From the NCBI GenBank assembly GCA_949317995.1, contig OX439051.1, positions 42,287,250 to 42,351,249 of the forward strand: a DNA stretch of 64,000 nucleotides. The letters are read 5' to 3'. The notes beneath the pieces were generated by a model, which saw only the letters and a program-made list of their open reading frames with translations, was not told where the DNA came from and made no database searches. The stretch's first letter is position 1. Each line of letters starts with the position of its first letter. Source of the stretch: Acholoe squamosa. Its lineage: Eukaryota; Annelida; Polychaeta; Phyllodocida; Polynoidae. Positions 11,878 through 23,116 of this stretch are shown in pieces. The position numbers and the translations under genes were made by a program.

Positions 11878-12134
11878 AATATGGACACCTTACAATATTG
11901 TATAGTTATAAACCAATGGGCAGAAAGATCATCTAGTCAGAAAAAATGTCAATAGCAAATTATAGCATGTTTTATCTAAGAATCTCATGTCTCTACCCGT
12001 TGTCAGTATGATAATGATAGTCGCTAAAATTGTTGTACATTAAAGACTACATGTGCCTCTAGATCTACAGTATATTGATCCATCCTCGACTGTTTTAGTG
12101 AAATATTTTCTGTTTTATTTGTGTTACTGAGCAG

Positions 12135-12140
12135 AATAAA
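12135..12140 (+). terminator. Poly(A) signal of TPPP
   Basis: AATAAA in the context CAGAATAAAGCAATC lies about 258 bp after the TPPP stop codon. It is the first canonical signal downstream on this strand. Confidence 0.6.
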
Positions 12141-12149
12141 GCAATCAAA

Positions 12150-13530
12150 CTCTGAAATCCTCTTTGTTTTGCTCCTATTATCAAGAAACTAAGGATTTAG
12201 ATGGGACAAGTAGGGTAGGACCATCTCAAGCCAAATCTTTACCCACAATATCTACCTGTAGTTACAATACACTGTTTAATGCTAAGCACACAGGGATATT
12301 TCCAAGATTTTTGCCAATAAGCCAATGGCGCACTTCTGGAGAGATTAATGCGCCATTTAGAGACATAATGGGCCATGAAGCATGGATGACAACTGTTCCA
12401 AAACTTCCAAAAGTATAGTATCATAAAACCCTGTATGCAAGCTGCTACAAAGACAAACTTGAATTTAGATGCACCCCAAAAATAAATGAAATGCTATTTA
12501 TAATATTTTTTTTTCAAAACTAAAGAAACCAGTCTAAAATGTTGGAATGTACCCTTGCCCCTTTTGTGCATTGTGTCACACTGTGGTTATCAGAACCTGA
12601 ACACTGCTGATAAGGACTGGACTGCTGATAAGGGGTTATTGGTCCATCCTTCAATGGAGCAACGCTCTTTAGACTCTTTTCTTAAAGAATTAGACATGAA
12701 GCACATCCTTCAATGGAAGTACAGTGTTACTTGTAGTGTTAGGACTCCATCTGTTAACCCATTAAGGGCTGTTGAACCAGGGTTCTGCTCCCGAGAATTT
12801 ACCCCAGAACATTTTATGCATATTTCATTGGCTGGTCCGTCGGTGTAAGGATAATGTGACCGACCGGGTGATGTGTCTACAGTTTGCGACATGTTACCTG
12901 CGTGAGGCAGCACGATAAAAAGGGGCTTGAGCCACGAGTGGTATTTCACCGCTACGAGCCGTGTCCCACTGCTACAAGCAGACTCATAAATATATGCACG
13001 CGTGCACACACACCCATCCACTCATATGCCCAAACCTGAGGTAGGCCTGCAGCCTACCATTACTATTGAATTCTTGAATGTCTGAGTTCCTCGATGGCCC
13101 CCGGACATAAAACTAAACGAACAAACAAAGCATATTTCATTACGATTTTGGACCTTAAAGTTTAATAGGGCTGCGCCAAATGGCGCAGAGTATGGTCCAT
13201 TTATTGCACCTATGGTGCAGGGCACGGCCCTGGCAATATCTCTGGTCACAACAATGTTACGGGCACTATAAGCACATGGATAGAATGTGTATTTCAACCT
13301 CTCATTTACGTCGAGGTACATGTAGGTCTTCATTTTGGCTTTCTCCTTGTTTTTAATTTTGAACAGCTCTGTGGATCTTAATAATTGGAATATCCACAAA
13401 AGGAAAAAAAAAAAGGTCTCCAGATATTGACTTAAATTTTCATTCCCAATCATCAGATTCAGAATTATGTTCTACTTCCACAAAATGCAGCAAATCTGAT
13501 AGAGGCAATAAATATGGCCAAATTGATGTG
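12150..13530. other. Intergenic DNA with a SINE-like 3' end
   Basis: No gene recognised. The only notable part is 13068-13130 (TGTCTGAGTTCCTCGATGGC, then an ACAAACAAAC-type tail). It recurs inverted at about 40541-40596, so it is a repeat tail, probably of a SINE whose head I cannot define. A 143-aa minus-strand ORF at 13022-13453 overlaps it and is not credible as a gene. Confidence 0.35.
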
Positions 13531-13833
13531 TAGTATATATATAGACAGCAAAATCTGTATTCTACTAACCACGATATGTACTTTATATTCAAGGAGTGAG
13601 TTCTACTCAGTTTTTTCTAGAGAATCCAATTCTGCCTGGGGCCATTTTGTATTTTGCATATTAAGGACCCTAATTTGCATATTTCATTAGATAGGCAAAA
13701 TTCGCTCATTAAGCCTCAGAACGATATCAAACATGACTACAATTATTCCAAAATGGTTAGTTTTCAATGAAATAAAAAATGAGGTATTTTCACTTTTATT
13801 TTGATAAATTCTGAAAAATATGAAATTATAGGA

Positions 13834-13877
13834 ATTATCCCTCGGGAACCTTCAGCGTTTCCGAGAATCCACGAGAG
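13834..13877 (+). repeat. Left inverted terminal repeat of the DIRS-like element
   Basis: 44 bp beginning ATTATCCCTCGGGAACCTTC, exactly inverse to 19618-19661. It is followed at 13886-13899 by CGCGCATGCGCA, a palindrome that fits the NRF-1 consensus. Confidence 0.85.
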
Positions 13878-14270
13878 GAGGATTCGCGCATGCGCAGTCA
13901 GTTCGGATTTCAGCGTCTACAGCGTTCGTCTGCACTTGTAGAGCCGACAGCTAAATTGGGCTGATTTTCAGCCCATAGACTACTTTGTTCTTATAGATTC
14001 TTAGGGCACTTTTTTGTTTGCCCTTTCTGCTCGTATAATTGTGTTTGGAGCAGTTTTCAACAACCGGGCCATTCCTCCTCCGAGGCGGCCATCTTGTTTT
14101 TCACGGTCGTCAACATTTCATTCAATTTACACCCTCCGGTGTTAAAAGAGTGGATTTTTGCTTGTTTTAAGGGCAAAACTCCTGTTTGCCCACCCCCGGG
14201 GGGATTTTGGAGTATTTGGCGAGTGTAGGTGGTGTTTTTTCGCCACTTTTTGCGCTCGGCCGGTCGGTAT

Positions 14271-14670
14271 GCTGACCGATCGGTGTAAAACTTTGCCGCT
14301 GGTTTCGGCGAGTCTCTCTGTTAAGACGGAGACGAGCACACGCCCGGTACGTTGACCGAGTGGCGGAAAACTTTGCCGCTGGATTCGGCGAGTCTCTCTG
14401 TTAAAACGGAGACGAGCACGAGCCCGGTATGTTGACCGAGCGGCGGAAAACTTTGCCACTGGTTTCGGCGAGTGTCTCTGTTAAAACAGAGACGAGCGCA
14501 CGCCCGGTACATTGACCGAGCGGCGGAAAACTTTGCCGCTGGGTTCGGCGTGTTTCTCTGTTAAGACGGACACGAGCACACGGCCGCTACGTTGACCGAG
14601 CGGCGGAAAACTTTGCCGCTGGGTTCGGCGTGTTTCTCTGTTAAGACGGAGACGAGCACACGGCCGCTAC
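14271..14670 (+). repeat. Five 80-bp tandem repeats in the DIRS 5' leader
   Basis: Exact 80-bp spacing of the block starting RYTGACCGAKYGGYGKAAAA at 14271, 14351, 14431, 14511 and 14591. Each unit holds ACTTTGCCGCTGG and a short dyad around CTCTGTTAAGACGGAGA. The array is GC-rich and lies between the left ITR and the gag ORF, where 5' leaders of YR retroelements often carry promoter or packaging repeats (inference). Confidence 0.85.
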
Positions 14671-14902
14671 GTGGGCCGATTGACCATAAAGGGACAAACT
14701 GAAGCAGTTATTGGCTGGTTTAGCAATCGGCATTACCGAAGGTTTTGGTTTAGCAATCGGCATTACTGGGCCTGTTCACTTGATGTTGATTACAGTTGAG
14801 GTTAGTTTCTTCTAACTATTAATTGAGTTGTGATTCTTCCTATTTTAACACTGTAGGGTTTAAATTTTAGTGACTCTGGGTCCTGTTTCTTACAGATTCA
14901 CC

Positions 14903-16146
14903 ATGAGTGATCAGAAGGAAAACAAGGGCAAGAAAGGTCCAAATACTAGAAGGAAACATACTATAAGTGAGGATGGATCTGACATTCAGATGCATGACTC
15001 CAATGAGACCATTGGCACGTCAGGGGCTGGTCATGCTGGTATAGAAGGTACTACGACTATGTCTCCTATTGCGAGTACTTCAGGTACTTCGACCCAATCT
15101 ACTGCAGGGACTTCTGGCACTCAAGGCTTTGACTTCCAATCCTTGTTCCAGAATGTGGACACATCAGCAATGATGGGCCAATTCTTGGGCAGTCTACTGA
15201 TGCAAGCTGTGAAGCAAACACCCACTGACCCCTCTGAAGAGGAAGAAGATGAGGAAGTTGAGGAGGTGAAGGAGGAGCCTAAACCTTCCGGTAAACTTTA
15301 CAACCTCATGAAAGAGTGTGTGGAGCAGGAACAAGAGAAAGGGAAGAAAGGAAAGGATATCAGACCCTTCGTGGCAGAGTTTCTGAACTCAATGTTCAAG
15401 GAAAAGAGGACCAGGTCTGACCTGGAAATGTTGCACAGCAAGTACCCACAGCCGGAGAAGGCTGGCCAATTGGTTGTGCCGGAGTTAGAACCAGTGCTTA
15501 AGGTTCTAATTAATAAAAGCAAGAACTCTGATTTTCTCAAACGTGAGGAAGCATTGAAGAAGTTGCAAGTGCACCTGGTAAAGGCCATGCTGGCACTTGT
15601 GCCGATCATGGACCTGTGGATTTCTCAAGGTGATAAAGACAGTCAGTTGGATGAACTGAGTGAGGCTTTTAGTGACTGTATGAAGTTGATTGTCAGTACA
15701 ATCAAGGCCATCACTGCTCATAGAACGGAGGCGCTCAAGCCCATGGTAGTTGCTAAATATGGAGAGCACTTTCTCGAGGATGGTGGAGATGATCCGAAGT
15801 TCTTATTCGGAGGTAATCTCGAGGAGGCAATCAAAACTGTGGACTCAGCACACAAGATGGCCGCAAACTTGAGAAACCAGCACAGCAACATGCAGCGCCA
15901 GGGAAAGCTAAGAGTAGCTTCAAACAAGGCCAGCAACAGCAGCGCAGGTGGGGGTTTCCCCAGCAGAGGCATCAGCATCAGCCCAGGGGCTTCAACCCGT
16001 TAGCTGGTATGAGGTTCCCATTCGTGATTCCCCAGTTTGGTCACAATGTGGCACCAAGGATGAATGGACCGAGTCCCAGGGCACCAGCGCCAGCAGCAGC
16101 AGGTAGTGCAGCAAAGGCAAAGCAAACCTCAGGTTTTCAGAAGTAG
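14903..16146 (+). pseudogene. DIRS gag-like ORF1, frameshifted near its C-terminus
   Basis: An ATG at 14903 (TTCACCATGAGT) opens a 366-codon frame to 16003. An in-frame GTG at 14870 is not needed. The protein has a low-complexity Ser/Thr/Gly region (about residues 40-90), an acidic stretch EEEEDEEVEEVKEE, and a helical conserved middle. That layout is usual for DIRS gag proteins, which lack a retroviral zinc knuckle. Near 15950 the natural frame shifts: the +1-related frame continues with an RGFNPLAGMRFPFV-type tail to a TAG at 16144-16146. This suggests one indel in the last 60 residues. The start of pol overlaps this end in a third frame. Confidence 0.7.
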
Positions 16147-16161
16147 GGTCCTTAGCAGAGC

Positions 16162-17640
16162 AGGTAAGTCCCCTACAGTTCAATCATTCTGCTCAGAATT
16201 TTGTTGCTGGTAGCATTGCTAGATATATAGACCGCTGGTCCATGATAACTAGTGACCCATGGGTCCTGGACATGGTTAAAGGGGTGAAGATACCTTTTGA
16301 GGAGTTGGAACCAACTCAACAAATGGTGCCTTTCCCTTATGATCTGGGCTCAGAGAAAGAGGAGCATGTTGACAATGAGATTGCCAAGTTGCTCACAAAA
16401 GGTGTCATAGTTCCCGTGGAACCAGCTCAAGGTCAATTCATTTCTAATGTGTTTGTAAGGCCCAAACCCAATGGCGAGTACAGACTAATTTTGAATCTGT
16501 CAAAAATGAATGAGAGTGTAGAGTACACACATTTTAAAATGACGAGTTTAAACACGGCTGTTGAAATAATGAGGCCTGGATGCTTTATGGCGTCCATTGA
16601 CCTCAAGGATGCTTACTATTCTGTTTTGGTATCAAAAGAGGATAGGAAGTTCCTGAGATTCTACTGGAAAGGAATCTTGTATGAGTTCCAGGGCATGCCC
16701 AATGGTTTGGCCTGTGCCCCGAGAATTTTTACAAAAATTCTGAATCCAGTCTTCTCCAACCTGAGAGAGGGAGGTCATGAGTGTTTTCAATACATTGATG
16801 ACTCCTTTATCTTGGGAGATACAGCAGAACAGTGTAGGGCTACTACTGACAGGCTTGGACAAGAGTTAGATTCTCTAGGGTTTGTGGTGCATCCTGAAAA
16901 ACCAGTATTTACGCCTACACAAGAAATTGTGTTTTTGGGGTTCCTGTTGAGCTCACAGACTATGACTGTGAGACCCACACGGGACAAGATAGACAAGTTC
17001 AACATGGCGGTGTGGAACTTGGCTAATGGTCCCAAGCCTTACACAATAAGGGATATTGCTGGTATTGTGGGTCTGATGACGGCCTATTCTGCAGGGGTAC
17101 AGTATGGGCCGGCACATATCAAGGGTCTTGAGAGAGAAAAGAACCTGGCTCTGGAACAAAATAAAGGGAATTTTGATGCAGAAATGATTGTGGGTTCACA
17201 TGGTATGGAGGACATCAACTGGTGGTTAGAAAACCGACTGCTTCCAAAAAGATTAGAAACGAGGGTGCTGATTTTGAAATCATCACCGACGCTTCAGGCA
17301 CTGGGTGGGGGGCTCACAGGGGTGAGACAACCACCAAGGGTATTTGGAAGGAGGAGGAAGTGAACCTTCATAGTAACATTCATAAGTTGATGGCAATCCA
17401 ATTAGGATTACAAGCATTGGTACCAGAACATGGGGTCAATGTCAAAATTCATACTGATAACACTACTGCTTTGGCTTATGTCCGAAAAATGGATCGAATC
17501 AAATCGGTTGAATGCAACGAGTTGGCAAAGCAAATCTGGGACTGGTGTGCCGAGAGGGATATGTGGTTGACCATCAACCACATACCAGGAAAGGAAAATG
17601 TGTTGGCAGATTACCTGTCAAGACACTTTTCACCAGATCT
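16162..17640 (+). pseudogene. DIRS reverse transcriptase-RNase H, frameshifted between domains
   Basis: The frame is open from before 16242 to 17363. Hallmarks are the N-terminal ITSDPWVLDMV block of DIRS RTs, the SIDLKDAYY motif (RT domain 3), FQGMPNGLACAP (domain 4) and the catalytic YIDD at about residue 186. At about 17262-17268 the reading frame must change to continue into RNase H, which is open at 17222-17640 with the motifs IITDASGTGWGA, the TDNTTALAY Asp and PGKENVLADYLSR. The RNase H domain is immediately C-terminal to RT, as in all DIRS elements. The break lies at the RT/RNase H junction. A simple one-base indel is the likeliest reason. Confidence 0.85.
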
Positions 17641-17960
17641 TGAATGGGAATTGAGTCCAAAGATTTCAAGAAGGTTTGCAAAATTTTTGGCACACCAGAA
17701 GTGGATTTGTTTGCCTCTCGTGCTAATGCTAAATTGCCATGTTTTGTGTCTTGGGGGCCACAACCTGGTGCCAAGGAAGGAAAAATACATGTATATTTTT
17801 CCTCCTTTCAGTCTGTTGGGACCTGTAATTCAAAGGATCAGGCTGGAGAGGGTACAAGCAATTCTGGTCACCCCCGATTGGCCGGGTCAACCGTGGTACG
17901 GCGGGCTCCAACGCACCAATTGGAGAAGACTTTGCTTCAGGAGAGACAGAGGAAACTTGT
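17640..17960 (+). pseudogene. Degenerate DIRS methyltransferase-like segment
   Basis: After RNase H the frame switches again. PEVDLFASRANAKLPCFVSW reads in one frame (about 17680-17770). FPPFSLLGPVIQRIRLE followed by a VTPDWPGQPWY block reads in another (about 17800-17905). Together they match the region between RNase H and recombinase in animal DIRS elements, often called the DAM-like methyltransferase domain. PPF is reminiscent of the motif IV NPPY/DPPF. At least two indels lie here. Confidence 0.6.
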
Positions 17961-17989
17961 GTCATCCAGGAGATCCCGGGAACAAGCTA

Positions 17990-18978
17990 AGGCTACAAAC
18001 TACCCCGTTGGTGGTCTATCTTTCCTTCTAAAGAAGAAATTGGTGAAAAGAGGATTTGATAGTCACACTATCCAGTTGGCAGTTAATGCCAGAAGACCTG
18101 CCACTAGGAAGTCGTATACGACTTATCTTAAAGACTGGTGCGTTTTCTGCGTGGAAAGGGGCATTCCAGTGCTCCAGCCTACTATTCAGCAAGTGTGTCA
18201 GTTTCTTTCAAAACTGCAAAGAGAGGGTAAAAGTTACCAGGCCCTGAACGCAGCCAGATGTGCTCTCTCTGCGGTTTGCAATTATGTCAATGGCAAACCA
18301 GTGGGACAACATCAGATAGTCAAACTGTTGATCAAAGGAGCGTATAAAATGAATCCGCCGGGTCCCCGCTACCACACCTTTTGGGACGTCCGTAAGGTAC
18401 TTGACGTTATTCAGCAGTGGGACAAAGCAACAGTCTCACTTAAGAAACTCTCAATGAAGTTGAGCGTATTACTACTTCTCATGACATCCCAGAGGGGACA
18501 GACCATAGTAAATCTGTCAATCAAAAACATGTCTGTTAAGGACAAAGCAGTGTTCTGCATGACGAAACTACTGAAGAGCAACCGGCAAGGTAATCCGCTG
18601 AACACACTGGTACTTCGGAAGTTTGACGAAAACCCTAGGGTGTGCGTGGTACGGTGCCTGGAACAGTACCTTGAAAGAACAAGGACAATTCGATCTGAAG
18701 AATCGCAGTTGCTTATTAGTTATATACAACCACATCTACCGATAAGTCGGGACACTCTGTCAAGATGGGTGTTAGGGGTGCTTGTGTTATCAGGCATAGA
18801 CATGCAACAGTACAAGCTGCACTCCACCCGAGGAGCCTCAGCGTCGGGGCCCCTCAGGGTGGGGGACAACTTAAACCTGCTAATGAAACGGGCTGGGTGG
18901 CGCCAGTCCGTTTCATTTGCACGGTTTTATCACAAACCAATAGAAGACATTGTCGGGGGTAACGCTATTCTGGCTTAA
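17990..18978 (+). CDS. DIRS tyrosine recombinase
   Basis: The C-terminal 330 residues of the open frame 17644-18978 form an uninterrupted YR domain. It has an N-terminal SAM-like helical region (ARRPATRKSYTTYLKDWCVF), the first catalytic Arg in LLMTSQRGQTIVNL, the HxxR box as LHSTRGASAS and the nucleophile Tyr in FARFYHKP. The enzyme joins the circular cDNA to the target by site-specific recombination instead of an integrase. The N-terminal part of the same frame belongs to the methyltransferase-like region. The recombinase itself looks intact. Confidence 0.85.
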
Positions 18979-19064
18979 AATGAAGTTACCTTTTGTATAG
19001 GCTTGAAGTTACTCTTGCGAGTATTTGAACTTTGTAAGTTTAGAACTGTTATGGTTATTGGCAT

Positions 19065-19448
19065 CTTAACCCATTAAGGGCGAGGAATGAGGCTACATTG
19101 AAAGGCTAGGGGACTGAATTTTAAGCAGTTCATTTACCATGGGGCGAGAGGGTGCAAGGTATAATGCACTGTCCATAACTTTGATATCATTATCAACCAT
19201 TTTCCAATGTCTCTATCATTCTAAACTTCCCAGATTCGAATTCCTCAGCCTCAACATAGGCAAATAACATCCTGAGACTAAAAATAGCCGTCCACTCAAA
19301 TCTATATCAAATGTTCAAACATGGCTGCCATATCAATTATCTATGTCAATTATAATCAACATCAGGCCCTACATGGTGTTGAGAATACTCAACATCCGCC
19401 CCTACATGGATGTTGAGTATTCTCAACATCAGCCCTTAATGGGTTAAG
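19065..19448. mobile_element. 384-bp MITE with perfect 16-bp TIRs, inside the DIRS 3' region
   Basis: The left end CTTAACCCATTAAGGG is exactly inverse to CCCTTAATGGGTTAAG on the right, flanked by AT on both sides. The inner sequence holds repeats of ATGTTGAGTATTCTCAACAT-type dyads near 19376-19430. Similar AACCCWTTAAGGGC ends occur near 12753 and 39577. Confidence 0.65.
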
Positions 19449-19617
19449 ATGACATATAGGGTTTCTAAGTCAAGTTAGACTTATTATAGACAAGTTGTTA
19501 TCATATGTGGATATATATTTTCTTCCACATTGCCACTTTAATATTGTCACAGACAATATAAGTTGAATGTAAATACGTTGTTGTGTTTTCTGTTCAGGGT
19601 AGTCAATTGCTCTGAAA

Positions 19618-19661
19618 CTCTCGTGGATTCTCGGAAACGCTGAAGGTTCCCGAGGGATAAT
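19618..19661 (-). repeat. Right inverted terminal repeat of the DIRS-like element
   Basis: Perfect 44/44 inverse of 13834-13877. It abuts the hairpin element starting at 19659. Confidence 0.85.
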
Positions 19662-19985
19662 ATTAAGATTATTTGAGACTTACCTGTAAGTTGAGGTATA
19701 ATCAGGATTATACCGAGGGAACCTGGCGGTTCAGGGAATACACGCCCTACCACTCGCTCCCTCGGTTAATCATGAGGTCTCAGATTATTTAATAAGGGGG
19801 GTTTTATTGGGATATACCCCTAGTAAGGTTAGGTATTAGTTAGTTGACCCCCCCTTCACAGGCTCTTAAGGACTGACTGCGCATGCGCGAATCCTCCTCT
19901 CGTGTATTCCCTGAACCGCCAGGTTCCCTCGGTATAATCCTGATTATACCTCAACTTACAGGTAAGTCTCAAATAATCTTAATAT
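19659..19985. mobile_element. Hairpin element with 85-bp arms, related to the DIRS ends
   Basis: Arms 19660-19744 and 19901-19985 are near-perfect inverse copies. The stretch next to the right arm (about 19872-19905) carries ACTGCGCATGCGCGAATCCT and CCTCTCGTG. This is the inverse of the sequence just inside the DIRS left ITR, while the arm itself is only about 70% like the DIRS ITR. So it looks like a small non-autonomous relative of a second DIRS subfamily lying exactly against the right ITR. Each arm contains CTTACAGGTAAGT (on opposite strands), a fused splice acceptor/donor sequence. Confidence 0.6.
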
Positions 19986-22300
19986 AAATCAATGAAACTT
20001 GCCAGATGCATGCTTTATGATTAGGAGGCTCGTGTGAAAGTTGGGGCCTTTCAGTGCAACAGCTGTATCCAATATGGCCGCCTTGTTTCAATATGGCTAC
20101 TATTAAAATCTTCTAAAAACTAAATGCTAGGAGTACTATTTAGGGGTCATGGAATTAATGTGACCATTCTTGAGACTCTCTGGGGCAGCCATCTCAAACT
20201 TAGATCACTTTACTCTCAAAAACCTGAACAAATCCAGATTTCATCTCTGAAATCTACAAGAATATGAATCGTTCTTAATAAATGCATAATTCTTGATACT
20301 AACTATCAGAAATATGGTGCAATCTGGCAGTTTAGTGTAACATAGTGCAGTTTGTCAGCTATCATGAGTCTGTTCCTCAAGTCCTGCAGTTCACTTTCTG
20401 CATTAGCTCCTTAATTGGATTCTCCCTTTCGAGTGCACTGAGGAGCAGACTACCCTCATTTCGTCCTTCCATAGTAACAATCAATATACTAAAATTATGA
20501 AAGGCAAGTGAAAGCTTCAGTTTCCATGGAATTTGCTGTGGGTATATGCACAATGTGTCCTTATGCATGGGCTGTCACCAAGTCTACATGCTGCTGATAT
20601 GGCATAGGATTCCTCCTGAGCAAACCAGTTTGAGTGTTCAAAGGTTGTGGTTTGCCTCATTCTGTCCATTCCATGGTATTTAGCCCAGTTTGTGATCAGG
20701 TAAATAGAAGTACACCTCCTAATCTGAGTTTTGATGGTGTATGGGATATCAATACTACTGTTGCACCCAGTCTGCTTTATGAATACCCTTAAAAAATAGT
20801 CTGAGGCATGTGCCAGAATTGAGATTCCAAGCTCATACTTGGTGTTATTCTCTAATAGTTGTGTCAGGTTTGGTCATTCCAGAAATCTCCTCTCTTTCCT
20901 GTGTAAACACAACCTTCTAATTCACATTGCTACTTTGAATATACATGATCCATAGGCAGTTAAACTGCATACTCAGTTCTCAGGGTCTTAGTCATGTATA
21001 ATTGCCCTATGATTGCCCTGGATGGTTGATTGTGTTGTGTCAAGCCTTGAGTGCAATTGACCATTGCCTAGCTTGGTTAAGTATTCACAGGCAATGTTGA
21101 ATACCTCAGAATTATCTATCTTCAAAATTGCCATGTGGATTAAGGCTGGTCTTGTTGATACAGGGGTGAAGAGCTACCTTAGAAGAGACTGACACTGATT
21201 TAACATTAGAGAGAACAACACTAACTTGTATGTCCTTGGTAGTTCCCTGACTGGTCTGATGGCCCCACTGTCTCATGTCGGTATACCTTTATTACAAAAA
21301 GTTCTACATGAAAAGAAAGGTAATATGACATATATACAATGTGTACTAGATGACACTGCTGAGGAAGTGGCCTGAGATGCAGAGCTCTTGAACTCATTAC
21401 ACTCTGAATTCATAGCAAGAAAATATTTACTGTAGACGATTTCAGATCATGTAAAATTCGTTGTAAAGGGATTATTTTACTTTAGAAATGTATGGAACTG
21501 AATTGGGAAAAGGAAATTTGTTTGTTATAAACGAAAATTCGTTGTAACATGATTCATTGTAAGGGAATTTTAGTGTAGTATTGGTGGAGGTAAAACCAAA
21601 CTCCAATACAATCTGATACCTGAAATACTATGACAATACAATGAGGGTAGTAAGTGGATACCGGGACAAATCTTGAGGAATTTACAAATCAGGCAACTCA
21701 TAGTCTCTGATCACTAGGTCATGGTTCATTGAGAAGAAATCCCATGGCACATCAACAGCATCTAGACTTGGTGATAAGGACACAATGTACCTAAAGCAAA
21801 TTCCAAGAAAACTAAAGATTTTACTTGCCTTTCATAATTCTAGTGTATCAATCATTACTATGGAAGGCCCCAATGTGGCTAGTCTGCTCCTTCATGCACC
21901 CAGCCCAAACGCCCCAAAGGGAGAATCTAATTTAGGAACTAATACAGAAACTGCAGGTCTTAAGGAACGGACTCATGATTGCTGTCACTCATGTTTTACA
22001 TAAATTATGCAAATTAGGCTGAACTGAAAAATTCCAAAGTGGTAAAATCTTATTACCAGGACCTATTTCAAATGAAAACTAACCATTTTGGAATAATTGT
22101 AGTCATGTTTAATATTGTTCTGAGGCTTAATGAGCAAATTTTTCCTATCTAATTAAATATGCAAATTAGGGTCCTTAATATGCAAAATACAAAATGGCCC
22201 CAGGCAGATTTGGATTCTCTGGAAAAAAAAACTGAGTAGAACCCACTCCTTGAATATAAAATACATATCGTGGTTAGTAGAATACAGATTTTTCCCTGTC

Positions 22301-23055
22301 TAATATATCCATCAATTCTGTTTCAGAATATACACAAAACTGTTTTTCTCTGAACAAACCAATCTAGAGCACTATACAATGTCTAAATATGACTTCTAAA
22401 TGACATATTGCATCATTTATTACATTACATTTATTATATTTTGTACAATTCATGATAACTCATGATATGAATGAGTATGCATTTATTCCGTCCAAGTCAA
22501 TATATAGCACGTAATAATCTGACAATGACCCTTGACATAATTAATGATGTATATGTCTATCTGATAACTAGATCTAGAATAGTGGTCTGAATCTAGATAT
22601 GTAAATGAGTGCTATGCCGAAAGCACTTGGACTCTATACAAACGAAAGTGTAGTGCATCATATGGTCAGTAAGTGGTTGTTTGATTTTCATTTTGACCCA
22701 CACAATTGCCAAAACCTAATTCACACACTGTAAAAAGATGTAGAAATAACAATAGATCCTTGTCCCAAAGTCGCCAGAGATCTGTTGTTATTTTCATTCA
22801 CAGAGATTCCTTGTACCACTTTACAGCCACCTGGAGCTTCATGAAAAATTACACTGGCTCACTGCTATATATAAATATGGTGTTTCCCTGAACATTCAGT
22901 TTTATGATGATCCCTGTTAGATTCAACAGTTAATTTTTGCTGTGCATGTGCTGCATGCAAAGCAAATGCCATAGAGCAGTGCAGTGTAAAAGATGGTGTG
23001 CACTGTTGCCTTCATGTTTATAAAATGTTTTCAATTGAACTCGTTGCTGGATATT
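22301..23055. other. Anonymous AT-rich DNA
   Basis: No ORF, RNA gene or repeat I can support, apart from the (TA)n tract beginning at about 23065. Confidence 0.4.
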
Positions 23056-23064
23056 GTGTCCATC

Positions 23065-23101
<37 letters not shown>

Positions 23102-23116
23102 GTATATATATATATA

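Larger units (their letters stand above)
13834..19661 (+). mobile_element. DIRS-like tyrosine-recombinase retrotransposon, 5.8 kb
   Basis: Bounded by perfect 44-bp inverted terminal repeats (13834-13877 and 19618-19661). It holds, in order, a gag-like ORF, reverse transcriptase, RNase H, a methyltransferase-like segment and a tyrosine recombinase. The combination of RT with a YR and inverted rather than direct repeats is diagnostic of DIRS elements, which integrate by recombination of a circular intermediate and leave no target duplication. None is visible here. Several frameshifts break the coding region, so this copy is inactive as sequenced. A small MITE (19065-19448) lies in its 3' part. 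Confidence 0.9.
13531..22300. mobile_element. Large inverted-repeat (foldback) element, left arm split by the DIRS insertion
   Basis: Two blocks occur on the left and again, inverted and in mirror order, on the right. 13531-13780 matches the inverse of about 22056-22300. 20340-20575 matches the inverse of about 21770-22010. On the right the blocks are nearly adjacent. On the left they are pushed apart by the DIRS-like element and its neighbour (13834-19985) plus about 350 bp. Removing these leaves an element of roughly 2.6 kb with arms near 0.5 kb and a 1.2-kb middle without a recognisable transposase. Both arms read a similar short peptide (ending LAFHNxS..ITMEG), which is a by-product of the repeat. 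Confidence 0.65.

Noticed and set aside
13022..13453. 143-aa minus-strand ORF
   Set aside because: Overlaps a SINE-like repeat tail on the other strand and has poly-F/poly-K stretches from an A-run. No splice or similarity support.
14870..14902. GTG start for the DIRS gag
   Set aside because: Eukaryotic ORFs start at ATG. ATG 14903 has a good context and directly follows.
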